The notes beneath the pieces were generated by a model. It was not told where the DNA came from. It did not search any database and saw nothing but the letters and a program-made list of their open reading frames with translations. Made by a program: the position numbers and the translations under genes. Positions 1 through 8,011 of a DNA stretch of 26,664 nt are shown here, in pieces. Numbering within the stretch: position 1 is the stretch's first letter; each line of letters opens with the position of its first letter. The DNA comes from Pseudomonadota bacterium (lineage in GTDB: Bacteria; Pseudomonadota; Alphaproteobacteria; UBA8366; JADFVY01): NCBI GenBank assembly GCA_015222795.1, contig JADFVY010000133.1, positions 1 through 26,664 on the forward strand, in the 5' to 3' direction.

Positions 1-1172
1 CCCTTGACCGTTTCGTTGGTCGCGTCGGCCTCGTCCACCGCGTTCTGGGCGATCTTGGCCGACTGCATGACTTGGCGGCCAATCTCGGCGATCGAGGCTG
101 AAAGCTCCTCGGCCGTGGCCGCGACGGTCTGCACATTGGCGGTTGCCTGATCCGAGGCGGATGCCACGTTGGCCGACTGGCGGCTGGTTTCTTCCGCCGT
201 TGCCGACATCTGCTGCGATGTCGCCTGCATCTCGGTCGCCGCGCTTGAGACACCGTCCACGACTTCCTTGACCTGACGCTCGAAACGATCCGCCATTTCG
301 TTCAAGGTCTGGCGTTTCTCTTCCTCGGCACGTTGTGCCGCACCGACCTGTTCCTCTTCCAGCCGCACCTTCTCGATGGCGTTGTCCTTGAAGACCAACA
401 CGGCATCGGCCATCTCGCCGACCTCGTCGCCACGGCCCAGATCCTCAATATCCACGTCCAGCTTGCCGCCGGCCAGTTCACCCATCACGCGGGTCAGGCG
501 GGCAATTGGCGTGGTGATGCTGAAGCCCAGGTAACCCATCACGAATACCATCGCAATCAGGCCGATGATGAAAACGGTAAGCGCCAGATTGACAGAGTTA
601 TCTACCTCGCCGGCCAATCCAGTCATCGCTTCCTGCAGCTCCTCCGCGCTGGCATTCTGCAGCAGTGCGATGGCTTCATCCAGCGCTTCGCCAACTTCGT
701 CGATCACACCATCCAGACGTTCGAGTTCGACCCCGTCCTGCCGGCGCAGCGCCTTTTCAAGATCGACCATACTCGCCTCTCCCAGCATCGCGACGTTGCC
801 CAGAATCTGCTCGGCGAGCGCGCGGCCGTCGGCTACCTTGCCCAACTCGCCGGCTTCTTCTGCCGCTTCCATCAAGCGCGCCTCTTCCGCCTTGAACAGG
901 GCCATCGATTTTTCCATAATCTCCCGGCGCTCTTTCAGGACTTTTCCTTCAAGCTGATCGACGATCGAATCCATCGCGGCCAGCACCAGTTCCTTGCTGG
1001 CCATGCGCAGGCTGACCAGGGCTTCGAGATGTTTAATTTCCTTGCTGACGGTTGTTTCCGCATTACCGACCTGATTGCTGGTGCTGAAGAACAGCCACAG
1101 CAGGACTCCCATGCCGGTGATCGCGGCGCCGCCCATGAAGACCAGTTTAGATTTGATATTCCATTTTATCAT
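1..1172 (-). CDS. Methyl-accepting chemotaxis protein (C-terminus cut by window edge)
   Basis: This is a transmembrane chemoreceptor that would signal to CheA/CheW. I translated the minus strand from ATG at 1170-1172; a GGAG Shine-Dalgarno lies about 10 nt upstream. The N-terminus (MIKWNIKSKLVFMGG) leads into a first membrane segment, then a helical sensor region of about 165 residues, a second membrane segment (LALTVFIIGLIAMVFVMG), a HAMP domain (TTPIARLTRVMGELAGG) and the start of the coiled-coil signalling domain (MADRFERQVKEVVDGVSS). The frame is open to base 1, so the conserved signalling tip and the C-terminus lie outside the window. The sensor region shares the motif ELVLAAMDSIxD followed by EGxVxxERxExM with the next receptor, so the two are tandem paralogues that diverged together. 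The ligand cannot be read from the sequence. Confidence 0.93.
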   Translation of the reverse strand, partial: MIKWNIKSKLVFMGGAAITGMGVLLWLFFSTSNQVGNAETTVSKEIKHLEALVSLRMASKELVLAAMDSIVDQLEGKVLKERREIMEKSMALFKAEEARLMEAAEEAGELGKVADGRALAEQILGNVAMLGEASMVDLEKALRRQDGVELERLDGVIDEVGEALDEAIALLQNASAEELQEAMTGLAGEVDNSVNLALTVFIIGLIAMVFVMGYLGFSITTPIARLTRVMGELAGGKLDVDIEDLGRGDEVGEMADAVLVFKDNAIEKVRLEEEQVGAAQRAEEEKRQTLNEMADRFERQVKEVVDGVSSAATEMQATSQQMSATAEETSRQSANVASASDQATANVQTVAATAEELSASIAEIGRQVMQSAKIAQNAVDEADATNETVK

Positions 1173-1569
1173 TACAAATAACTCCGTTTGCTCGCATGAT
1201 GCGCCGGTGTCGTTTCCACCCACATCCAAATTTCAAAATGACGCTCCGCGCTTTGCGGCGCCGCGGGAAACCTGCCATGTCATCCCTTCGGTCAGGTTCT
1301 CCAAGTTTTGCCAGTTTCACCTAAAGGCGACTAACAAGGCATTAATGAGCAGCAAGAAAATTGTGGAAAATCAGCAGGATACCTATATATATCCAATTTT
1401 GACGAATTATAGATATTATGAAAATACCACTTAAGAAATAGGTTCGGGCCGGCGAATACCCATAATTTGTTTACTGTTGATACTTTAAAGGGATATCCGG
1501 CTTGATCGTGAATTTTCGCGGCAAGGCGGCGGCATCCGGCTTCCGTAACACCCGGACCGCGCATATACC
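1173..1569. other. Intergenic region upstream of the first chemoreceptor
   Basis: About 400 bp lie between the terminator of the downstream-facing receptor gene and the start of the first receptor. The stretch around 1330-1480 is clearly more AT-rich than its surroundings and probably carries the promoter of the first receptor gene. I could not identify convincing -35/-10 or sigma-28 elements. I see no convincing coding frame: the short open frames here have no Shine-Dalgarno and no recognisable protein. Confidence 0.5.
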
Positions 1570-1594
1570 AAAAAGGGCCTCCCGAAGGAGGCCC
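1570..1594 (-). terminator. Rho-independent terminator of the second chemoreceptor gene
   Basis: Read on the minus strand, a perfect 8-bp stem GGGCCTCC/GGAGGCCC closes a TTCG tetraloop and is followed directly by TTTTT. The stop codon of the receptor gene lies about 30 nt upstream, so this is a textbook intrinsic terminator separating the two receptor transcripts. Confidence 0.93.
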
Positions 1595-1623
1595 CTGGTC
1601 CGATGCTCCACGGCCATTGACGG

Positions 1624-3315
1624 TCAGGAGGCGCGCACCTCTTGCAGGAATTTATCCACCTCGCCACGCAGGCCCTCGGCCTGGCGCGACATTTCCTGGC
1701 TGGCGGTCAGCACCTGGCCGGCCGCCGTGCCGGTCTCGCCGGCCGCCTTCGAGACGTTTTCTATATTCTGATTGACTTCCTGCGTGCCCCTGGCGGCCTG
1801 CATAACGTTGCGGGCGATTTCCTGGGTGGAGACGCCCTGCTGCTCGACCGCGGTGGCGATTGTGGTAGCGATCTCGTTGACCTCCGTTATGACGTCGCGG
1901 ATACGCTCGATGGCGCCGACGGCATCGTTTGTCTCATCCTGGATGGCCGTGATTTGATCCGAGATATCCTGGGTGGCCTTCGCGGTCTGGTTGGCGAGGT
2001 TTTTCACCTCGCCCGCAACGACCGCGAAACCCTTGCCGGCCTCGCCGGCGCGGGCCGCCTCGATGGTTGCGTTCAGCGCCAGCAGGTTGGTTTGACCGGC
2101 GATCTCGTTGATCAGTTTGACCACGTCGCCGATCTTGCTAGCGGCTTCCGCCAACCCCTGCACCGTCGAATTGGTGGCCTCGGCCTCATCGACCGCGTTC
2201 GCGGCGATTGTGGCCGACTGGTTTACCTGGCGGCCGATCTCGGCGATCGAGGCGGAAAGTTCCTCCGCGGTCGCCGCGACGGTCTGCACATTAGCGGTCG
2301 CTTCGTCGGATGCCGCCGCGACGCTCGCCGACTGCTGGGTAGTCTCCTCGGCGGTGGCCGACATCTGCTGGGCCGTCGCCTGCATTTCGGTGGCCGACGA
2401 CGAGACGCCGTCCACGACCTGCTTTACCTGGCGTTCGAAGCGGTCGGCCATTTCCATCATGGTCTGGCGTTTTTCTTCCTCGGCGCGCTGTTTTGAGGCC
2501 TCCTGCTCCTGCTCGAGGCGGATCTTCTCCCCGGCATTGTCCTTGAACACCTGAACGGCGACAGCCATTTTGCCCAACTCGTCGCGGCGGGCGGTTTCGA
2601 CCTCGACCTCCAGGTCGCCGTCAGCCAGCTTTTCCATTACAGTGGTCAGGTAGGCAATCGGCTTGGTAATGGTGCTACCCGTCACATATAAAAAAGCAAT
2701 GAGAACGGTCACGAAGACCAGGCCGGCGGTAATCGCCCCCTGCGAACTGTCGGCGGCGGATTTACTTAACCTTGTGCCCGATTCCCTTAGCATCACGCCG
2801 ATTCTATCTTCCATTTCGGCAAGAATATCGACAAGCCCCTCGCCGAACTCGTCGATATCGTCGTCGAAACCGGCATAGGCCTCTTCACCGGCGCGGGCCT
2901 CGATCGCCTGCACCAGTTCCTGGCGCACCACGCGGTCAATCGTATTGGTCAGTTCGGCAATTTCGGCCGCCAGTTCAGGCTGTCCGATCCGATCCGCCGC
3001 ATTTTGAATCAGCTCCTGGCTATCACGCAGCGCGTCGATGCTGCTGTCCATAACCTCCAGGCGCTCGTCATAGACATAGCCTTCGTCCGCATCGATGATA
3101 GAATCCATCGCCGCCAATACCAATTCGATCGTGCTGACGCGGAGATCGGAAAGCCGCTGGGACTGCTCCAGCATCACATGGTTTTCGTTTGTCGCGCGGG
3201 CGACTGCATTGCCGGCATTCATGGAAATAAAGGACAGCGATGCCAGGGCCACCACGGCCACGAGCCCCATCATAAAGAGTTTCATTTTGATGGTTGGCGA
3301 AAAACTGAATTTCAT
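1624..3315 (-). CDS. Methyl-accepting chemotaxis protein, 563 aa
   Basis: This is a full-length transmembrane chemoreceptor. The ATG at 3315 is preceded by GGAGAG. Membrane segment 1 is at about residues 12-31, a mostly helical periplasmic sensor region at 32-193, membrane segment 2 at 194-213, HAMP at about 214-268, and the cytoplasmic MA domain from about 290 to the end. The signalling-tip motif GQTNLLALNATIEAARAGEA is at 407-426, followed by GKGFAVVAGEVKNLA. The C-terminus (FLQEVRAS) lacks an NWETF-type CheR/CheB-binding pentapeptide. The sensor region carries ELVLAAMDSIID at 64-75, shared with the neighbouring receptor. The two genes are separately transcribed, because a terminator follows this one. 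They sit just downstream of a TRAP/catabolic operon, so a ligand related to that operon's substrate is possible but not shown. Confidence 0.97.
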   Translation of the reverse strand: MKFSFSPTIKMKLFMMGLVAVVALASLSFISMNAGNAVARATNENHVMLEQSQRLSDLRVSTIELVLAAMDSIIDADEGYVYDERLEVMDSSIDALRDSQELIQNAADRIGQPELAAEIAELTNTIDRVVRQELVQAIEARAGEEAYAGFDDDIDEFGEGLVDILAEMEDRIGVMLRESGTRLSKSAADSSQGAITAGLVFVTVLIAFLYVTGSTITKPIAYLTTVMEKLADGDLEVEVETARRDELGKMAVAVQVFKDNAGEKIRLEQEQEASKQRAEEEKRQTMMEMADRFERQVKQVVDGVSSSATEMQATAQQMSATAEETTQQSASVAAASDEATANVQTVAATAEELSASIAEIGRQVNQSATIAANAVDEAEATNSTVQGLAEAASKIGDVVKLINEIAGQTNLLALNATIEAARAGEAGKGFAVVAGEVKNLANQTAKATQDISDQITAIQDETNDAVGAIERIRDVITEVNEIATTIATAVEQQGVSTQEIARNVMQAARGTQEVNQNIENVSKAAGETGTAAGQVLTASQEMSRQAEGLRGEVDKFLQEVRAS

Positions 3316-3613
3316 GCTTCATCTCTCCAAATGCGCGACACCACAAGACGACAGGTCCTGGGAATATTCTGTTTTGTCCCAATCATCGGTCTGCCCCTTT
3401 ATTTGGGTCCAGCGTCTGCACGCGCCAGTTACCGCGAAATCCGCTTCCCGCGACTTCGAGAGAAAGCGGTTTTCATATAGGGTTAAGGAATAGAACGGAC
3501 AGCATTAAGGTCGGGTTAATGAAACTGATTTTACTGCCCCCCGCCGCACCGTTTACGGTGGAACCTCCCTTGGCGGGCATTTTCGGCCAGGTGGCGCGAA
3601 TAACAAGCGTTCG
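3316..3613. other. Intergenic region upstream of the second chemoreceptor
   Basis: About 300 bp lie between the end of the AllA-like gene and the second receptor, and should hold that receptor's promoter. No strong promoter match was found. An 8-bp AT-rich inverted repeat (AATAACGA/TTGTTATT on the minus strand) overlaps the stop codon of the upstream gene but lacks a following T run, so it is at best a weak terminator. Confidence 0.4.
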
Positions 3614-4093
3614 TTATTCCGGCAGTTCGACCTCGATCGTCTCATCCACCATGACCAGTTCGGTGTCTTCCGGGCCGCCGTCGTCATGGCGTATCATGGT
3701 GAAATCGCCAGGCTTGTCGAGCACGCACAAGGGGCCGTGCCAGACGCCGGCATCGTAATTCACCGCCTGCCCGCCGTGGGCCACGAAGGCGCGGATGTTG
3801 GCTATATCCGGCCCGCCATCGGGCAGCGCAGGACAAACGACAGCCAGGTAACGCACCCCGTTCATCGGCACGAAAAGTTGCATCGAATGGGGATGGCGCT
3901 CAATCGCCTTGATCCTGGGCGCCCGGTCGGCGACCCGCATGAAGGTGACATTCAGCTTCGCATGACCGCGCAGATTGTCGGTACTGGTGGCATATTCGTC
4001 GCGCTGCGCCGGACCGCCGTTCGAGGTCAACACCTGCCCCCAGGGGGCCAGGGCCTCGGGCGTCAGCGGCTCGGCCTTGATTGTCCGTGTCAT
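3614..4093 (-). CDS. allA: Ureidoglycolate lyase (AllA family), 159 aa
   Basis: AllA enzymes split (S)-ureidoglycolate into glyoxylate and urea, the last step of allantoate breakdown. From my memory of the E. coli AllA sequence, the family blocks align throughout: ERHPHSMQLFVPM corresponds to ERHPxxxQxFIPM, and VNYDAGVWHGPL corresponds to VNYxxxVWHxPL. The 159-residue length matches the family. A good Shine-Dalgarno (AGAGGAAT) precedes ATG at 4093, and this start overlaps the stop of the CoA-transferase gene by 4 bp (ATGA), implying translational coupling. It is the last gene of the seven-gene operon. No allantoinase, allantoate amidohydrolase, urease or purine gene is nearby, so the real substrate may be another hydroxyglycine-type adduct that releases glyoxylate. 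The family assignment is firm; the physiological role is inferred. Confidence 0.9.
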   Translation of the reverse strand: MTRTIKAEPLTPEALAPWGQVLTSNGGPAQRDEYATSTDNLRGHAKLNVTFMRVADRAPRIKAIERHPHSMQLFVPMNGVRYLAVVCPALPDGGPDIANIRAFVAHGGQAVNYDAGVWHGPLCVLDKPGDFTMIRHDDGGPEDTELVMVDETIEVELPE

Positions 4094-5310
4094 GCGTATT
4101 CCTCTGCGACGGCAATGGCGCCGGACGCGGCAAGCGCCGCGATCTCGTCGGCGCCATAGCCATGTAGCGCCAGCACCTCGCGCGTATGCTGGCCGTAAAT
4201 CGGCGCGCCTGTCAACACGCCGCCGGGCGTGCCGGAGAATTTCACCGGCAAGCCGATGGTCTTCACCGGGCCCAGCCGCGCATGCTCGACCTCGGTCACC
4301 ATCTCGCGGGCGATCGTCTGCGGATCACGGTGCATTTCGGCAATATCCAGCACCGGGCCGGCGGGCAGGCCGGCCTTTTCCATGCGCTCCAGCCAATCCA
4401 CCGTGTCGCGCGTCCTGAAATACGCCTCAAGCGCCTCGGTAAGTTCGTCCATATGACTCATGCGGCCGGGATTTTCGCTGAAACGGTCGTCCTCGGCAAG
4501 CTCCGGCGCCTCGATCACCTCCAGCAGCCGCAGCCAGTTCGACTGGTTCGCCGCGCCGATATTGATCCAGCCGTCTTTGGTTTGGAATGCCTGGTAGGGC
4601 GCGTTCAGCGGATGCGCCGACCCCATCGGCCCCGGGGACACGCCGGTGGCGAAGGCGATGGCCGACTGCCAGTAGGTATGGGTGATCGCGGCCTCGAACA
4701 GCGAGGTATCGACCCGCTGACCCTCGCCGGTCTTCAGCTTGTGCGTATAGGCCGCCAGAACGCCCATCGCGCCGAGGATACCGGCGGTGATGTCGCTGAC
4801 CGGCGGCCCCACCTTGACCGGCGGGCGGTCCGGTCCCTCGCCGGTGATGCTCATCAGGCCGCTCATGCCCTGGGCGATCAGGTCGAAGCCGGCGCGGTCG
4901 GCATAGGGGCCGGTGCGGCCGAAGCCGGAAATCTCGCAATAGATCAGGCCGGGATTGATCTTTTTCAGCTCGTCATAGCCAAGGCCCAGCCTGTCCATCG
5001 TGCCGCTGCGATAATTTTCCGTCACGACGTCGGCGTCCTTGAGCAGCCGGAGCAGCACCTCCCTGCCCTGCTCTTCCTTCAGGTTGAGGGCGATCCCCCG
5101 CTTGTTGCGGTTCATCATCATGAAGGCCGTGGATTCGCCGTCGATTTCCGGCGGCACCGTCCGGCGGGTATCGTCGCCGCCCGGGATTTTCTCGACCTTG
5201 ATGACGTCGGCGCCCATGTCGGCGAGCATCAGCCCGCAGACCGGCCCCGCCATGATATGGGCGAGCTCAATCACCTTGACGCCCTTCAGGGGCCCGTGGC
5301 GTTCAGTCAT
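4090..5310 (-). CDS. CaiB/BaiF family (class III) CoA-transferase, 406 aa
   Basis: Family III CoA-transferases move CoA between carboxylic acids through an aspartyl-CoA thioester. The N-terminal block GVKVIELAHIMAGPVCGLML, then DMGADVIKVEKIPGGDDTRR and NRNKRGIALNLK, are hallmarks of the family. The candidate catalytic aspartate is Asp173 in KVGPPVSDITAG, and GEGQRVDTSLFEAA follows in the usual place. The length is typical for a full-length enzyme. It lies 3 bp downstream of the crotonase gene and overlaps allA by 4 bp, so it is in the core of the operon and likely activates the imported or processed acid to a CoA ester for the crotonase-family enzyme. The acid is not identifiable from sequence; carnitine, oxalate/formate and itaconate-type substrates all occur in the family. 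Confidence 0.95.
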   Translation of the reverse strand: MTERHGPLKGVKVIELAHIMAGPVCGLMLADMGADVIKVEKIPGGDDTRRTVPPEIDGESTAFMMMNRNKRGIALNLKEEQGREVLLRLLKDADVVTENYRSGTMDRLGLGYDELKKINPGLIYCEISGFGRTGPYADRAGFDLIAQGMSGLMSITGEGPDRPPVKVGPPVSDITAGILGAMGVLAAYTHKLKTGEGQRVDTSLFEAAITHTYWQSAIAFATGVSPGPMGSAHPLNAPYQAFQTKDGWINIGAANQSNWLRLLEVIEAPELAEDDRFSENPGRMSHMDELTEALEAYFRTRDTVDWLERMEKAGLPAGPVLDIAEMHRDPQTIAREMVTEVEHARLGPVKTIGLPVKFSGTPGGVLTGAPIYGQHTREVLALHGYGADEIAALAASGAIAVAEEYA

Positions 5311-5313
5311 AAT

Positions 5314-6096
5314 TCAGCGGCCATTGAAATCCGGCTTGGTTTTGTCGAGGAAGGATTTATAACCGATCCGGAAATCCTCGGAATCGTAACAGGCATAACC
5401 CTCGTCGAGCTCGGCCTCGCTCAACGGCGCGGGATCCTCCAGCCGGTCGAGGAACTTCTTGTGCCAGCGCGCGACCAACGGCGCCCCGTCGGCTATCCGT
5501 TGCGCCGTGGCCATGGTCTCTTCCTCGACCTTGTCGTCCGGCACGACACGGGTGACGAGGCCCTTGTCCCTGGCCTCCGCCGCGCCGAAGACGCGGCCTT
5601 CGAGGAGAATCTCCAGCGCCGTCGAACGCCCGACAAGGCGCTGCAAACCGTCAATTTCAGGATAGGCCATGACAAGGCCCAGCCGCTTGATTGGCACGCC
5701 GAAACGGCTGGATTCGCCGCAAATGCGCAAATCGCAGAGCGCCGCGATCTCCAGCCCACCGCCGACGCAGATGCCCTCGATCAGGGCCACCGTCGGGTGG
5801 CGGCAGGTTTTCAACGCGGTCAGGGTATGGTGCAGTATCTGGCCGTAGGCCTTCGCCTGCTCGGCGTTCGAGCGGTCGGTTTCGAATTCCGAGATATCGT
5901 TGCCCGGCGAGAAGGACTTGCCGCCGGCACCGCGCAGCACGACGCAACGCAGACCGTCGTCGGCCGCCAGTTCCTCCAGCACCTCGCCCAGACGCAGCCA
6001 CATCGGTTTGGTCATGGCGTTCAGCTTGTCCGGGCGGTTCAGCGTGACGGTGGCGATGTGCCCGTCACGGCTTACCAGAATTGTTTCTTCAGGCAT
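5314..6096 (-). CDS. Enoyl-CoA hydratase/isomerase family protein, 260 aa
   Basis: This is a crotonase-fold protein acting on an acyl-CoA. Fold markers are VTLNRPDKLNAM at 17-28, FSPGNDISEF at 62-71 (first oxyanion-hole segment) and GICVGGGLEIAALCDLRIC at 108-126 (second oxyanion-hole segment). Of the two catalytic glutamates of classical crotonase, the first (PE in the FGxPExxLG block) is replaced by isoleucine at 136 (FGVPIKRLG). The second is kept as Glu162 (ALEILLEG). The usual small-residue loop after this block is also changed (YPEIDG). So hydration of a simple enoyl-CoA is not assured; isomerase, lyase or hydrolase chemistry is possible. It is 14 bp downstream of dctM and 3 bp upstream of the CoA-transferase gene. 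It probably works on the CoA ester made by that enzyme. Confidence 0.93.
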   Translation of the reverse strand: MPEETILVSRDGHIATVTLNRPDKLNAMTKPMWLRLGEVLEELAADDGLRCVVLRGAGGKSFSPGNDISEFETDRSNAEQAKAYGQILHHTLTALKTCRHPTVALIEGICVGGGLEIAALCDLRICGESSRFGVPIKRLGLVMAYPEIDGLQRLVGRSTALEILLEGRVFGAAEARDKGLVTRVVPDDKVEEETMATAQRIADGAPLVARWHKKFLDRLEDPAPLSEAELDEGYACYDSEDFRIGYKSFLDKTKPDFNGR

Positions 6097-6110
6097 CGCG
6101 CGCCTCTCCC

Positions 6111-7394
6111 TTAACCATAGAACAGATAGACCAGCCCCATCGGGATAATCGGGATATAGGTCACCAGCATCAGGATAAACAGCAGCACGGCGATGTAATA
6201 GATATTGTATTTGCTGACCTCCCAGATATTCGCCTTGGCGACGGAGCAGGCGGTGATCAGCACGCTGGCGACCGGCGGGGTCTGTTGGCCGATGCCGAGA
6301 TTCAGGGTCACGATCAGGCCGAAATGCACCGGGTCGATGCCGACCGCGTTAACCAGCGGGATGACAATCGGCACCACCAGAATAATCGCGGCCGCCGAAT
6401 GCAGAAACAGGCCAAGCACCAGGAACATCACATTCAACAGCGCCAGAACGACATATTTGTTCTGGGTGAAATCGCTGATTGTTGCGGCCAGTTGCTGCGG
6501 CACCTGCTGCTCGGTCAGATGGACACCGACCAGGGCCGAGGACGCCACCAGCAGCATCACCACGGCTGTCTGCACGCCGCCCTCCATGATGGCCTCGCGC
6601 AGATGTGGCAAATCAAGTTCACGGTAAATGATACCCCCGATGAACAGGGCGGCGAACACCGCCAGCGCCGCGCCCTCGGTCGCGGTCACGAGGCCGCCGA
6701 AGATGCCGCCCAGAATGATCACGGGCAACAGGAAGGCCCAGGCGGCGTCCTTGAAAGTCGCCCAGACGCGCGGCAGTTGGAAGGCCTCTTCAACCGGCAG
6801 ATTGAAGCGCACGGCGAACCAGTAGGAGACGCACATCATCAGGAAGCCGCCCAACAGGCCGGGCACGATGCCGGCGACGAAAAGCTGCACAACCGAGGCG
6901 TCGGCCATCACCGCATAAAGGATCATCGGGATCGAGGGCGGGATAATGACCGCCAGCGTCGCGGAAGACGACGTCACGGCGGCGGCCAGGGCGCCGGGAT
7001 AGCCCTTCTTCTTCATCGCCGGAATCAGGATGGAGCCCAGCGCCGCCACGTCGGCCACGGCGGAACCCGATATTTCGGCGAAAAACAGCGAGGTCCCGAT
7101 ATTGACCATCGCCAACCCGCCCTTCACGAAGCCGAACAACGCCGAGGCGAAGGCGATCAGGCGGCGGGAAATGCCCGACGAATTCATGATCGCGCCGGCC
7201 AGGATGAACAACGGAATGGCCAGCAGTGGAAACTTGGTCGCGCCGTCATACATAACCAGCGCCAGGTTGGGCAGAATGTCGGGGCCGGACATCGCGACCA
7301 TCGCCACCGTGGCGACAACACCTAGCGACACCGCGATCGGCACGTTCAGCATGACCAGCAGGAACAGGCCCAGAAACATCAGTAGAATGCTCAT
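6111..7394 (-). CDS. dctM: TRAP transporter large permease subunit DctM, 427 aa
   Basis: DctM is the multi-spanning ion-coupled channel subunit of a tripartite TRAP transporter. The protein is hydrophobic throughout with about twelve membrane segments. It carries family blocks such as FVKGGLAMVNIGTSLFFAEI followed by SGSAVADVAALGSILIPAM, plus SSATLAVIIPPSIPMILYAV and GIGQQTPPVASVL. The start overlaps the stop of dctQ by 4 bp. With dctP and dctQ it forms a complete DctPQM set, and the downstream crotonase and CoA-transferase genes follow almost without gaps. The substrate is expected to be a small organic acid, but TRAP substrate type cannot be read from the permease. Confidence 0.97.
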   Translation of the reverse strand: MSILLMFLGLFLLVMLNVPIAVSLGVVATVAMVAMSGPDILPNLALVMYDGATKFPLLAIPLFILAGAIMNSSGISRRLIAFASALFGFVKGGLAMVNIGTSLFFAEISGSAVADVAALGSILIPAMKKKGYPGALAAAVTSSSATLAVIIPPSIPMILYAVMADASVVQLFVAGIVPGLLGGFLMMCVSYWFAVRFNLPVEEAFQLPRVWATFKDAAWAFLLPVIILGGIFGGLVTATEGAALAVFAALFIGGIIYRELDLPHLREAIMEGGVQTAVVMLLVASSALVGVHLTEQQVPQQLAATISDFTQNKYVVLALLNVMFLVLGLFLHSAAAIILVVPIVIPLVNAVGIDPVHFGLIVTLNLGIGQQTPPVASVLITACSVAKANIWEVSKYNIYYIAVLLFILMLVTYIPIIPMGLVYLFYG

Positions 7395-7909
7395 GTGTCC
7401 TGTAACTCCGGCGGTATTTCATGGCGTAGCCCGCGCCGCGCCTCGTCGAGCGTGCGCGGCAGGCTAATCAACTGGGCGACGATGAACAGCGCCCCGCCGA
7501 TGGGAATGACAGACTGAGTAAAGGTCGAGGGCACGTCCGGTAGACTGATAAGATAGTCGCCTTCCAGGACCATCAGCACTACCCAGCCGACCCAGGCCAT
7601 CAATCCGAAGAAACCAATGACAACCACCTCGCCGAACCAGATGGCGGCGATCCGCCACTGCGTCGGCAGCGCCTCGACAAGGCCGGGAAACCCGATATGG
7701 GCGCGCTTGAGCGCCGCCAGCGCGGCCCCGTAATAGGTGAGCCAGGCCAGCATGACCGACGCGACCTCGTCATACCAGACCAGCGAATGCCCCGCCTTGC
7801 GATAAATCACCGCCAGCAATACGACAATCGCCAGGCTGCTTGTCAGCAGCATCACGATCACCTCCAGCAGCACCTCGAACCAGCGTTCCAGCCGCGCCAA
7901 CAAGGCCAT
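7391..7909 (-). CDS. dctQ: TRAP transporter small permease subunit DctQ, 172 aa
   Basis: DctQ is the four-helix membrane subunit that partners DctM. Hydrophobic segments lie near residues 9-35, 45-62, 85-110 and 125-145, with the typical WYDEVASVMLAWLTYYGAAL block and RAHIGFPGLVEALP. I chose ATG at 7909 because AAGGGGA lies at a good distance upstream. The frame can be extended six codons to a TTG at 7927, but that start would consume the Shine-Dalgarno. It overlaps dctM by 4 bp and follows dctP after a strong hairpin, so its translation and level are probably tied to dctM rather than to dctP. Confidence 0.94.
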   Translation of the reverse strand: MALLARLERWFEVLLEVIVMLLTSSLAIVVLLAVIYRKAGHSLVWYDEVASVMLAWLTYYGAALAALKRAHIGFPGLVEALPTQWRIAAIWFGEVVVIGFFGLMAWVGWVVLMVLEGDYLISLPDVPSTFTQSVIPIGGALFIVAQLISLPRTLDEARRGLRHEIPPELQDT

Positions 7910-7956
7910 TAGCGGCGTCCCCTTCAATGCGTGAATTTTATAAAACTCTAAAGAGC

Positions 7957-7998
7957 CCGCCCCGCCCTCGATCCCTTTCGGATTCGAAGGCGGGGCGG
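7957..7998 (-). terminator. Strong hairpin between dctP and dctQ (terminator or attenuator)
   Basis: On the minus strand, just after the dctP stop, a perfect 10-bp stem CCGCCCCGCC/GGCGGGGCGG encloses a further bulged stem. GCTCTTTAGAGTTTT follows on the transcript. It lies inside the operon, so it more likely lowers transcription into dctQM or protects the 3' end of the dctP message than ends the whole operon. Confidence 0.75.
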
Positions 7999-8011
7999 TC
8001 GTTACGAAGAA

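Noticed and set aside
1331..1771. Short open frames in the gap between the two chemoreceptor genes
   Set aside because: They lack Shine-Dalgarno sequences, overlap the terminator and AT-rich promoter zone, and resemble no protein.
3598..3617. AT-rich inverted repeat at the end of the AllA-like gene as a terminator
   Set aside because: The stem is weak and overlaps the stop codon, and it is followed by GC-rich sequence instead of a T run.
4186..6114. Long plus-strand open frame of about 640 codons
   Set aside because: It is antisense to the CoA-transferase and crotonase genes. The minus-strand proteins are complete and recognisable, and the plus frame is a low-complexity His/Arg/Gly-rich translation typical of GC-rich shadows.
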